Shown here piece by piece: positions 44,807-52,664 of a stretch of 64,000 bases of DNA. Source of the DNA: Bacillota bacterium (GTDB taxonomy: Bacteria > Bacillota > Clostridia > Acetivibrionales > JAFADI01); NCBI GenBank assembly GCA_023424965.1, contig JAFADI010000095.1, forward strand, positions 33,146 to 97,145, given 5' to 3'. Made by a program: the position numbers and the translations under genes. Each line of letters starts with the position of its first letter. Position 1 is the first letter of the stretch. The notes beneath the pieces were generated by a model that worked only from the letters and a program-made list of their open reading frames with translations, did no database searches and was not told where the DNA came from.

Positions 44807-44824
44807 GGGACTTGAAATATTACT
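44807..44824. repeat. Repeat element A, left-arm fragment
   Basis: GGGACTTGAAATATTACT matches the left arm of the 8636 copy with one substitution; the core and the right arm are not evident. Confidence 0.45.
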
Positions 44825-44865
44825 TACGCTAACTTATCCTATACAAAATCGAAAGGAAGATGTGG

Positions 44866-46164
44866 ATGCTGGATGCACCGGTTAAGGAACAGGTGGTAAA
44901 GATTGCTTCCGTCAACGGGATCGATGTATATCATATAAAATCCCGTAAATTCAAGACCATCTCCACCAATATTTTTTTTCACGACAATCTGAGCAAGGAA
45001 AATGCCGCAAAAAATGCTCTGCTGCCGGCGGTACTGCGCCGGGGGTGTGTAAGCCATCCCACTTTCCAGGACATTGCCCTGTACCTGGAGCAGCTTTACG
45101 GAGCAGTTTTCGACTGTGGCGTCAACAAGAAGGGCGAACACCATATCGCACAGTTCTATATTGAGCACGTTAACGACAAATATGCCGGGCAGGATGCAAA
45201 CCTTTTTGACAAGTGCTTTGAGCTTTTGTGTGAGATCATAACCAATCCCGTCCTTGACAATGGCGTTTTTAAAAAGGAGTTTGTGGACCAGGAGAAGGAA
45301 AACCTGAAGCAGCTCATTGAAAGCAGGGTGAACGACAAAGGCCAGTATGCCGTAGAACGGTGCTTTGAGGCCATGTGCAGCGACGAGCCCTTTGGCGTCT
45401 ACGAATACGGGGCGGTTGAAGACCTGAACGCCATCGACCCACGGAGCCTTTTTGAACATTACAGGCAATTTGTCGAGACATTGCCCATGATGGTTTTCAT
45501 CACAGGGGATGTGGAGGAGAGCAAAATTCAAAAGGCGGTAGACCGGTTGTCGGCTATGAAAAGGGGAGCCGTTAAAGCCATTGCGCTCCCACAGACGGCA
45601 AAACAGGTAAAGGAAGTAAAACATGTCACCGACAGGATGAGTGTAAACCAGGGAAAGCTTTCCCTTGGCTTCAGGAGCAATACCGGTTCCGACAGCGGGG
45701 ACTATTATCCCCTTCTGGTGTATAACACCGTCCTGGGAGGCGGGGTGCATTCCAAGCTGTTCCAGGGGGTCAGGGAGCGGGAGAGCCTTGCATACTATGC
45801 TTTTTCCAGGCTGGAAAAGTATAAGGGGCTGATGGTGATAAGCAGCGGTATAGAAATTGCAAATAAAGACCGGGCCCTGGACATCATTCTGAAGCAGCTT
45901 GAGGAGATCAAGGCGGGGAAGATATCGGAGTATGAATTCAATTCAAGCATGAATACCATCGAGACAGGGGTTAAGTCCTTGCTGGACAGCCAGCTTCAGA
46001 TTGTGGACTTTTACCTTGGTCAGGCCCTTTCCAACGGGAACGATACCTTCGAGACGCTAATTGAAAAAGTCAGAAAGGTAACGAAAGAGGATGTAATAAG
46101 GATTGCAGATAAAATACAGTTGGACACCATTTACTTCCTGACGGCGGAGGATGGCAAGGAATGA
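44866..46164 (+). CDS. ymfF: M16-family protein YmfF-like (catalytic motif absent)
   Basis: This protein of about 432 residues has the M16 double fold but the usual HxxEH zinc site is missing: the corresponding region reads RRGCVSHPTFQDIALYLEQLYG. It therefore is probably the inactive subunit of a pair with the next gene, like Bacillus YmfF/YmfH. GAAAGGAAG lies about six bases before ATG 44866, preferred over ATG 44860. Confidence 0.85.
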   Translation: MLDAPVKEQVVKIASVNGIDVYHIKSRKFKTISTNIFFHDNLSKENAAKNALLPAVLRRGCVSHPTFQDIALYLEQLYGAVFDCGVNKKGEHHIAQFYIEHVNDKYAGQDANLFDKCFELLCEIITNPVLDNGVFKKEFVDQEKENLKQLIESRVNDKGQYAVERCFEAMCSDEPFGVYEYGAVEDLNAIDPRSLFEHYRQFVETLPMMVFITGDVEESKIQKAVDRLSAMKRGAVKAIALPQTAKQVKEVKHVTDRMSVNQGKLSLGFRSNTGSDSGDYYPLLVYNTVLGGGVHSKLFQGVRERESLAYYAFSRLEKYKGLMVISSGIEIANKDRALDIILKQLEEIKAGKISEYEFNSSMNTIETGVKSLLDSQLQIVDFYLGQALSNGNDTFETLIEKVRKVTKEDVIRIADKIQLDTIYFLTAEDGKE

Positions 46165-46188
46165 AGAATTCAGACGGAGGGCGCAGCG

Positions 46189-47472
46189 ATGAACATTAAG
46201 ACCATTGAATATAAAAAAATAGACGAGGTCCTGCATGTCTATGAGCACCCCAGCGGATTAAAAGCTTTTGTAATTCCCAAAAAGGGCTACTCGAAGAAGT
46301 TTGCCACATTTTCAACCCACTACGGTTCAATAAACAATACCTTTGTCGTTCCCGGAGAAACGGAAGTGACAAGAGTTCCGGACGGCATCGCCCATTTTCT
46401 GGAGCACAAGCTTTTTGAGCAGAAGGATGGCAGCGTAATGGATAAGTTTTCCGCACTGGGGTCCAGTCCCAATGCCTATACCAGCTTTAACCAGACCGTC
46501 TACCTGTTTTCCTGCACGGATAAGTTTGAGGAAAACTTCGAACTGCTCCTGGATTATGTGCAAAATCCCTATATAACCGAGGAAAGCGTGGAGAAGGAAA
46601 AGGGGATTATCGGCCAGGAGATAAAAATGTATGAGGATGATCCGGGCTGGAGGTCTTTTTTCAATCTTCTGCGGTCCTTCTACGAAAATAATCCGGTGAA
46701 CATCGACATTGCCGGTACGGTAGAGAGCATAAGCCACATTACCCGGGATACTCTCTACAAATGCTACAATACCTTTTACCATCCTTCCAACATGATCATC
46801 TTCGTAGCGGGAGACGTAGAGCCGGAAAAAGTATTTGCGCAGGTGGAGAAAGGGTTGAAAACCACCCAGAGCAAACCGGAGATCAAGAGGATCTTCCCGG
46901 AGGAGGGCAAAAAGGTTTTCAAAGACTACAGGGAGCAAAGCATGGCGATTTCCACGCCTTTGTTCCAGATGGGGTTTAAGGATACGGTTCAGGATATAAA
47001 AGGCATGGAAGGGCTGATGCATGAGATCGCAGTCAAGATTCTGCTGGAGATGGTGATGGGACGCAGCTCCCGGTTATACAACGACCTTTACAGCAGGAAC
47101 CTTATCAATACTTCCTTTGAATTTGATTTTACCATTGAGGAAAATTATGCCTTCTCCATGTTTGGCGGGGAGTCTGTCAACCCTGTCCAGGTCAGGGATG
47201 CCATTGCGGCGGAGGTAAGGCGGATGCAGAGCGAAGGGCTTGACAGGGCGGTCTATGACAGGGTGAAAAGGGCAATGAACGGGCGGTTCATCAAGTACCT
47301 GAATTCCATGGAGAAGATATCGCACATGTTTATCCCCGTTTATTTTAGAAATGCCAATATGTTTGACTATTTTGACGTATATGATAAAATAACCTTTGAA
47401 TATGTAAAGGAAATGTTTGAGAATCATTTCAAACTTGATAATCTCGCTTTATCTGTAATTAAACCTTTTTGA
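46189..47472 (+). CDS. ymfH: M16-family zinc peptidase YmfH-like
   Basis: This 427-residue peptidase has the intact HxxEH motif in HFLEHKLFEQKDG near residue 67 and the downstream acidic EEN-type helix region with EKEKGIIGQEIKMYEDDP. It is the active partner of the YmfF-like protein upstream. Related Bacillus proteins are linked to EF-P modification in current nomenclature; the actual substrate here is unknown. CGGAGGG precedes the ATG. Confidence 0.88.
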   Translation: MNIKTIEYKKIDEVLHVYEHPSGLKAFVIPKKGYSKKFATFSTHYGSINNTFVVPGETEVTRVPDGIAHFLEHKLFEQKDGSVMDKFSALGSSPNAYTSFNQTVYLFSCTDKFEENFELLLDYVQNPYITEESVEKEKGIIGQEIKMYEDDPGWRSFFNLLRSFYENNPVNIDIAGTVESISHITRDTLYKCYNTFYHPSNMIIFVAGDVEPEKVFAQVEKGLKTTQSKPEIKRIFPEEGKKVFKDYREQSMAISTPLFQMGFKDTVQDIKGMEGLMHEIAVKILLEMVMGRSSRLYNDLYSRNLINTSFEFDFTIEENYAFSMFGGESVNPVQVRDAIAAEVRRMQSEGLDRAVYDRVKRAMNGRFIKYLNSMEKISHMFIPVYFRNANMFDYFDVYDKITFEYVKEMFENHFKLDNLALSVIKPF

Positions 47473-47485
47473 GGGGGAAAAAACG

Positions 47486-48535
47486 ATGATAGAGTTTCCG
47501 GCTCTAGGTCTGCAGTTCAATATCAATCCGGTAGCGCTCCAGGTGGGTCCCATCACAGTCTATTGGTATGGTGTAATTATCGCTTTTGGTTTTATGCTTG
47601 CAGTTTTTCTTGCCATGAGGGCAAGCAAGGATTATGGGGTTGACCCGGAAAATATCATTGACCTGGTGCTCTTTGCGGCTCCTGTCTCAATTATATTTGC
47701 CAGATTGTATTATGTGGTGTTCAAGTGGGAGGACTACAGGAGCGATCTTTCTGAAATCTACAAGATATGGCACGGGGGTATCGCCATTTATGGGGCGGTC
47801 ATCGGAGCTTTATTGTCGGCCTGGCTCTTTGCCAGGTACAAGAAGATCAGCCCGCTGAACCTTTTTGATCTGGGAGTGCCCTATCTGATTCTTGCACAGG
47901 CCATCGGACGCTGGGGGAATTTTGTCAACCAGGAGGCTTTCGGAGTAAATACCGCGCTGCCCTGGGGCATGACCAGCAACAGGATACGCTCGGAGCTTGG
48001 AAACCTCCAGGCGCAAGGGATGAATGTGGACCCTTCCTTACCTGTACATCCCACTTTTTTGTATGAGTCCTTATGGAATCTGGCGGCGTTTTTTGTACTT
48101 ATCTATTTCAGTAAACGAAGAAAAGTGGAGGGCGAGGTTTTTTTCCTCTACATGATTCTATATGGAGCAGGACGTTTCTGGATTGAAGGACTTCGCACCG
48201 ACAGCCTCATGCTGGGGAATTTCAGGATCTCCCAGGTGCTTGCCCTTGTACTTGCAGTGGTCTTTGCGGTAATTTTCTTTGTCCGGAGGAAAAAGCTCCG
48301 GGAGCAGTCAGAGGAAGCCGGTGTGATTCGGGGCACAAGCGAGTATGGGGAAGTTCTAAAGCAGCTCAATGAAAATGAAGCCGAAAATGAGGCGGTTAAC
48401 ACCTCGGAAGCGGCGGATGAGGCTTCTGAAGCAGCAGAAAAGGACCCTTCCGCGGAGGAAGAGCCGGAAACTGCAAACAATGAAGAAAAAAATGAAACAA
48501 ATCAAGCAGAACCGAATGAGGAAGTTAAGCAATGA
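47486..48535 (+). CDS. lgt: Prolipoprotein diacylglyceryl transferase Lgt
   Basis: Lgt transfers diacylglycerol to the lipobox Cys. The 349-residue membrane protein has the motifs HGGIAIYGAVIG, AIGRWGNFVNQEAFG and GAGRFWIEGLRTDSL. After the last helix (about residue 267) there is an unusual acidic Ala/Glu/Asn-rich tail of about 75 residues not needed in typical Lgt. Confidence 0.95.
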   Translation: MIEFPALGLQFNINPVALQVGPITVYWYGVIIAFGFMLAVFLAMRASKDYGVDPENIIDLVLFAAPVSIIFARLYYVVFKWEDYRSDLSEIYKIWHGGIAIYGAVIGALLSAWLFARYKKISPLNLFDLGVPYLILAQAIGRWGNFVNQEAFGVNTALPWGMTSNRIRSELGNLQAQGMNVDPSLPVHPTFLYESLWNLAAFFVLIYFSKRRKVEGEVFFLYMILYGAGRFWIEGLRTDSLMLGNFRISQVLALVLAVVFAVIFFVRRKKLREQSEEAGVIRGTSEYGEVLKQLNENEAENEAVNTSEAADEASEAAEKDPSAEEEPETANNEEKNETNQAEPNEEVKQ

Positions 48536-48577
48536 GAAGTTACAGCCATTGATTTTACAAATGAAGAGGTGCAAGGC

Positions 48578-48733
48578 ATGCTGCAGAACGATATCAGAAT
48601 GCTTCAAAGCGAATTGAACAGCCTGATAAACACAGACAGTGACTATGACAGAATTTTGGAGGCCAGCATAAGGCTGGACAGGTTGATCGTAGAGTATTAC
48701 AGGGAAATCAATGCTCCTGTGGCCGGGATATGA
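48578..48733 (+). CDS. Spo0E-like aspartyl-phosphate phosphatase family peptide
   Basis: This 51-residue peptide (MLQNDIRMLQSELNSL, then YDRILEASIRLDRLIVEYYRE) has the Spo0E-type motif S-x-x-LD-x-LI-x-x-Y. Spo0E-family phosphatases dephosphorylate Spo0A-P and delay sporulation. AGGTGCAAGGC precedes its ATG. It lies between lgt and rodA. The size and motif are clear; the target is inferred. Confidence 0.75.
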   Translation: MLQNDIRMLQSELNSLINTDSDYDRILEASIRLDRLIVEYYREINAPVAGI

Positions 48734-48771
48734 AAGGGAAAATGGTTTTCCTTTGAAAATCATGGTACCGG

Positions 48772-48800
48772 TTGACATTGTGTTTCAGTAAAAATATAAT
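48772..48800 (+). promoter_or_regulatory. Consensus SigA promoter upstream of rodA
   Basis: A perfect TTGACA and a perfect TATAAT are separated by exactly 17 bases. Transcription should begin near 48807. Confidence 0.85.
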
Positions 48801-48815
48801 TTATTTAGTATGATA

Positions 48816-48857
48816 AAACTACTGTATGGTTTTATTTAATCCTATAGTAGTTTTTTT
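48816..48857 (+). terminator. Terminator-like hairpin immediately after the rodA promoter
   Basis: AAACTACTGTATGG pairs with CCTATAGTAGTTT, followed by a T-run interrupted by one A. It begins about ten bases after the predicted transcription start and ends before the rodA ribosome site, so it could attenuate rodA or simply end the upstream transcript. Confidence 0.75.
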
Positions 48858-48891
48858 ATTTGCTTCTTTCAGAAAGTTTGAGGAGATTCGT

Positions 48892-50022
48892 ATGTATTTT
48901 GTTGAAAAAACCAAGGGGCAAAACCTGGTCAAGCAATTTGACTATATGCTGTTTCTGGCCGTGCTTCTTGTTTCGGCCATTGGAATCGTCGTGCTTTCCA
49001 GCGCCACCCTGCAGATGGAAAAGGGCGGCAGGCTGATGCTCATGCAGTCCATCGGCCTGGGTATCGGCATTGTCTGTGCGCTGGTTATCAGTTCCATCGA
49101 TTACAAGGATTTTAAAACCCTGGGACCCATCGCTTATTTCGGCAGCATAGTACTGCTGGTGCTGGTACTTATCTTCGGTGTGGGAGACCAGCACGGAGGG
49201 AGAAGCTGGTTCAACTTTTTCGGGGTGAGCTTCCAGCCGTCGGAAATATCAAAAATAGCCTTTATCCTCATCGCAGCGGTTTTTTTCGAGCGGATAAAGG
49301 AAGGGGAGAAGGGAAAAAACATCCTTAAGCTTCTCATCTATTCCTGCATCCCTGTGGGACTGATCATGCTCCAGCCCGATTTCGGCAGCGCCGCCGTATT
49401 CATGTTCGCCTTCTGTATTATGACGTTTATTTGTGAGATTCCATATAAATATGTTTTCATCAGCATCGGAGCCTTTTTTTTGTCCCTTCCGGCCGCCTGG
49501 TTCTTTTTCCTCAAGCCCTACCAGAAAGACAGAATCATGGTATTCATCTATCCCGAGCTTGACAGGCTGGACAAAGGGTATCAGGTTTTTCAGTCCAAAA
49601 TGGCAATCGGCTCGGGGCAGATGTACGGAAAAGGTCTTTTTTCAGGGCTGCTCACCCATAACGGGGGTATTCCTGTAAGGGAATCGGACTTCATATTTTC
49701 TGTTCTGGGAGAAGAATTGGGCTTTATAGGCACCATTGCGGTTGTTGTCCTGGTATTTTTCATCCTTTTGAGGTGTATATATATTGCAAAGCATTCCAGG
49801 GATACCTATGGAGCATTTCTGGTAGTGGGTATGGCCAGCATGCTTGCCTTCCACTTTATTGAGAATATCGGAATGTGCATCGGGCTGCTGCCGGTCACAG
49901 GCATTCCCCTTCCTTTTATAAGCTCGGGGGGCAGCAATATGGTAACAAACTATATCGCCATCGGAATCATCCTCAGCGTGTCAATGCGGCGAAAGCGGAC
50001 CATCTTCAACAGCACGCAATAG
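48892..50022 (+). CDS. rodA: SEDS-family glycosyltransferase RodA/FtsW-type
   Basis: This protein of about 376 residues has the SEDS fold with ten helices, FGVSFQPSEISKIAFIL, the KPYQKDRIMVFIYPELD segment, and the conserved IGSGQMYGKGL and GEELGFIG blocks. SEDS proteins polymerise peptidoglycan. It is distinct from the FtsW/SpoVE paralogue at 58944; the symbol rodA is the better choice because it lies outside the division cluster. GAGGAG precedes ATG 48892. Confidence 0.85.
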   Translation: MYFVEKTKGQNLVKQFDYMLFLAVLLVSAIGIVVLSSATLQMEKGGRLMLMQSIGLGIGIVCALVISSIDYKDFKTLGPIAYFGSIVLLVLVLIFGVGDQHGGRSWFNFFGVSFQPSEISKIAFILIAAVFFERIKEGEKGKNILKLLIYSCIPVGLIMLQPDFGSAAVFMFAFCIMTFICEIPYKYVFISIGAFFLSLPAAWFFFLKPYQKDRIMVFIYPELDRLDKGYQVFQSKMAIGSGQMYGKGLFSGLLTHNGGIPVRESDFIFSVLGEELGFIGTIAVVVLVFFILLRCIYIAKHSRDTYGAFLVVGMASMLAFHFIENIGMCIGLLPVTGIPLPFISSGGSNMVTNYIAIGIILSVSMRRKRTIFNSTQ

Positions 50023-50038
50023 AACCACGGATTTCAAC

Positions 50039-50094
50039 AAAAGCGACCGGGTATCGAGCCCCATGGCTTTTTGCCGGATTTGCTCCGCAAATGA
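50039..50094 (+). repeat. Dispersed two-hairpin element B, copy 2
   Basis: AAAAGCGACCGGGTATCGAG, then GCTTTTTGCCGGATTTGCTC and CGCAAATG, a variant of the element at 21888 and 62051. It lies just after the rodA stop. Hairpin 2 (ATTTGC/GCAAAT) is perfectly conserved. Confidence 0.72.
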
Positions 50095-50163
50095 CTTATA
50101 CCATAAAAGATAGGACTATTTACCTATCTTTTATTTTTTTTGTTAAAATTTATAAATTTCTTC

Positions 50164-50192
50164 TTGATTATTGGATGGATTTACAATAAAAT
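50164..50192 (+). promoter_or_regulatory. mraZ promoter
   Basis: TTGATT (50164) and TAAAAT (50187) are 17 bases apart. Three MraZ-type operator repeats follow directly. Confidence 0.6.
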
Positions 50193-50202
50193 ATCATTGT
50201 AA

Positions 50203-50228
50203 GTGGAGGAAAGTGGTGTAAAGTGGTG
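50203..50228 (+). promoter_or_regulatory. MraZ-binding direct repeats
   Basis: GTGGAG (50203), GTGGTG (50213) and GTGGTG (50223) recur every 10 bases, just after the -10. MraZ is known to bind such GTGG/TGGG repeats upstream of its own operon, so autoregulation is expected. Confidence 0.82.
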
Positions 50229-50257
50229 GTTGGTACCAAAAGTGTGAGGTGGAATGG

Positions 50258-50689
50258 TTGTTTTATGGTGAATACCAACATTCAGTAGACCCAAAGGGCA
50301 GGGTTATCGTTCCTGCCAAATTCAGGGAGGGCCTTGGGGAGAAGTTTATCGTTACCAAAGGGCTTGATAACTGTTTGTTTGCGTATTCCATGTCCGAATG
50401 GACCAACCTCGAAGCCAAGCTGAAGAGCCTGCCGCTAGCCAATAAAGATGCCAGAGCCTTCATAAGATTCTTTTTTGCAGGGGCTTCCGAATGCGAAGTG
50501 GACAAGCAGGGAAGAATATTGATATCTCAAAACTTGAGAGAGTATGCCGCCCTCGAAAAGGATGTGTACATCATCGGTGTTTCAACCAGGGTGGAAATTT
50601 GGGATAAGTCCAAATGGGAAAGCTACAGCAGTGATGACAACGTAAACCCAGACAACATCGCGGAAAAAATGGCTGAATTGGGGATATAG
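50258..50689 (+). CDS. mraZ: Transcriptional regulator MraZ
   Basis: This protein of about 143 residues has two SpoVT/AbrB-like halves ([23 protein letters not shown]; then [20 protein letters not shown]). MraZ represses the dcw division/cell-wall cluster. TTG 50258, preceded by GAGGTGG, fits the family N-terminus better than GTG 50249. It opens the cluster that runs to 61.6 kb. Confidence 0.93.
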   Translation: MFYGEYQHSVDPKGRVIVPAKFREGLGEKFIVTKGLDNCLFAYSMSEWTNLEAKLKSLPLANKDARAFIRFFFAGASECEVDKQGRILISQNLREYAALEKDVYIIGVSTRVEIWDKSKWESYSSDDNVNPDNIAEKMAELGI

Positions 50690-50704
50690 GAGAAGAGGCT
50701 GCGG

Positions 50705-51646
50705 ATGGTATTTGAACACAAACCGGTCCTGCTGGAGGAATGCATTGAAAGCTTAAACATAAAGCCCGACGGGATCTATGTGGACGGCACCCTGGGGGGA
50801 GCGGGACATTCCGCCGAGATATACAAAAGGCTGGGGGCCAAGGGCCTGCTCATGGGGATGGACCAGGACGCATTTGCACTGGAAACCTCGGAGCAGAGGC
50901 TGAAGAGTCTCCAGGGACAAGCAGCCGTGATACTTGAAAACAGTAATTTTGAAAACATCGGGGAAGCCTGCAGGAAGAACGGCATTGATAAAGTGGACGG
51001 AATCCTGCTGGACATCGGAGTATCTTCCCATCAACTGGATGAGGCGGAAAGAGGTTTCAGCTACCAGCATGACGCCCCTCTGGACATGCGGATGGACAGG
51101 CGCCGGCAGTTGGACGCAGGGATCATCGTGAACGAATACCCGGAAAATGAAATCAGGGATATCATCCGGGATTACGGGGAAGAGAACTGGGCAGCCAGGA
51201 TTGCAGCGTTTATCGTCAAAGCGAGAAAAGAGAAAAGAATCGATACCACCTATGAATTGGTAGATGTAATAAAGGCCGCCATACCCAGCGGGGCCAGAAG
51301 AGAAGGTCCCCATCCGGCAAAGCGTACCTTTCAGGCAATAAGAATTGCAGTAAATGATGAACTGGGCGTATTGAAGAGAGTCATTGATGAAGGGATATCG
51401 ATCCTGAAACCCGGCGGAAGAATGTGCATCATAACCTTCCATTCCCTGGAGGACAGGATTGTAAAAAATGAATTTGCCAAATGGGTCAAGCCCTGTACAT
51501 GTCCTCCCGAATTTCCGGTATGTGTGTGCGGGAAGAAGCCCGAAGCAAAGAGTATATCCAGAAAGCCAATAACCCCTTCGGAGCGCGAACTGGAGGAAAA
51601 TCCAAGGTCAAGAAGCGCCAAGCTGAGAGTTATTGAGAAATTGTGA
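50705..51646 (+). CDS. rsmH: 16S rRNA m4C1402 methyltransferase RsmH (MraW)
   Basis: This 313-residue methyltransferase has the SAM site [14 protein letters not shown], the [22 protein letters not shown] block, and [14 protein letters not shown]. It modifies C1402 in 16S rRNA. It follows mraZ after 15 bases in the standard order. A long A-rich gap follows before ftsL. Confidence 0.96.
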   Translation: MVFEHKPVLLEECIESLNIKPDGIYVDGTLGGAGHSAEIYKRLGAKGLLMGMDQDAFALETSEQRLKSLQGQAAVILENSNFENIGEACRKNGIDKVDGILLDIGVSSHQLDEAERGFSYQHDAPLDMRMDRRRQLDAGIIVNEYPENEIRDIIRDYGEENWAARIAAFIVKARKEKRIDTTYELVDVIKAAIPSGARREGPHPAKRTFQAIRIAVNDELGVLKRVIDEGISILKPGGRMCIITFHSLEDRIVKNEFAKWVKPCTCPPEFPVCVCGKKPEAKSISRKPITPSERELEENPRSRSAKLRVIEKL

Positions 51647-52030
51647 AGCATAAAATTTAAACTCAAGATAAATCAACGTTTAAGGTACAAAAGCAAAAGA
51701 AGTACAAAAGATAAAAACTAATAATTACAAAAGTCAGTACGCTGTCAGCTGGAATTAGAGTTGACAGGGTACTAGAGCTTACGAAAGAAAAAATAATTCA
51801 AACACAAAAGAAAAGCAATTCAAAAAACTACAAAAGAAAAGGAATCCAGAAAACACACAAAAGAAAAAGAGAAATAAGTCTATCTGTTGTTTACCGAGAG
51901 CTGGCATGGTCCAGCTCCCGGGTTTATTGTTCACCGGAAAAATTTTAAATCCGGAATTATTGGGACTCAGACAGTATAGAGCCGGCAGAGTTCATATCAA
52001 AGGAATATATCCGGGCTGGGGTGAATACAA
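51647..52030 (+). other. A-rich, purine-rich gap between rsmH and ftsL
   Basis: This 384-base stretch holds no plausible gene. It has six ACAAAAG words (51687, 51704, 51727, 51804, 51830 and 51857) in a very A-rich region, a stem AGTAC/CTGTCA with TGACAG/GTACT at 51736-51773, and GAGCTGG/CCAGCTC near 51897-51918. It could be a long regulatory leader for ftsL. Confidence 0.55.
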
Positions 52031-52525
52031 ATGATACAAGCAGGTAAAAGTTACGTACACGGGACTGCAGCAGAAAAGCTCGATTACGACGTTTACCAGG
52101 AAAACAAGGTACTGAGGAAAAAAAGAATCCAGAGGTCCAACAGCAAGGCGAAATTTAAGTTTGTCTGTACTATACTGCTTGCTTTTTCGATGCTTTTTGT
52201 CATCATGTACAGGTATGCGGCCATAACCGAGCTGAATTATAATGTTTACAAGCTGAATAAGCAGTATACCGATATAAAGAACGAGAACTCCAGCATCCGG
52301 GTTTCCATCGAAAAACAGCTTGACCTTGACAACATAAGGCAAATCGCGGAGAGCAGGCTCGGGATGCAGAAGCCCGACAAATTCCAGGTTGCCTATGTAA
52401 AGGTTGAAAAGCATGACTATACCAGGGTTGCAGATCAATACAAGGGACGTGCGGGCATGTCCGGAGAAAATATGTTTGCAAACATTATGGATAAAGTCAG
52501 CCAGTTTTCGAGGTTTTTATATTAA
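52031..52525 (+). CDS. ftsL: Cell division protein FtsL-like
   Basis: This 164-residue protein has an N-terminal cytoplasmic segment of about 45 residues, one membrane helix (about 46-62) and a coiled coil (LNYNVYKLNKQYTDIKNENSS) followed by the IAESRLGMQKP motif seen in FtsL/DivIC. It helps assemble the divisome. Sequence conservation is low, so position between rsmH and the PBP gene is important evidence. Confidence 0.83.
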   Translation: MIQAGKSYVHGTAAEKLDYDVYQENKVLRKKRIQRSNSKAKFKFVCTILLAFSMLFVIMYRYAAITELNYNVYKLNKQYTDIKNENSSIRVSIEKQLDLDNIRQIAESRLGMQKPDKFQVAYVKVEKHDYTRVADQYKGRAGMSGENMFANIMDKVSQFSRFLY

Positions 52526-52664
52526 TGGCTGCGCAGGTCATAAAAGTGTTCTGTAAATCAAGTGTAATGTATAATATAGAAATGATAGACTGTGGATGAA
52601 TGTAAAACCTAAATGGGGTTTTATAAAGTCTATGGTCTTTTTTCATAGTGAAGGGGGACTGACA

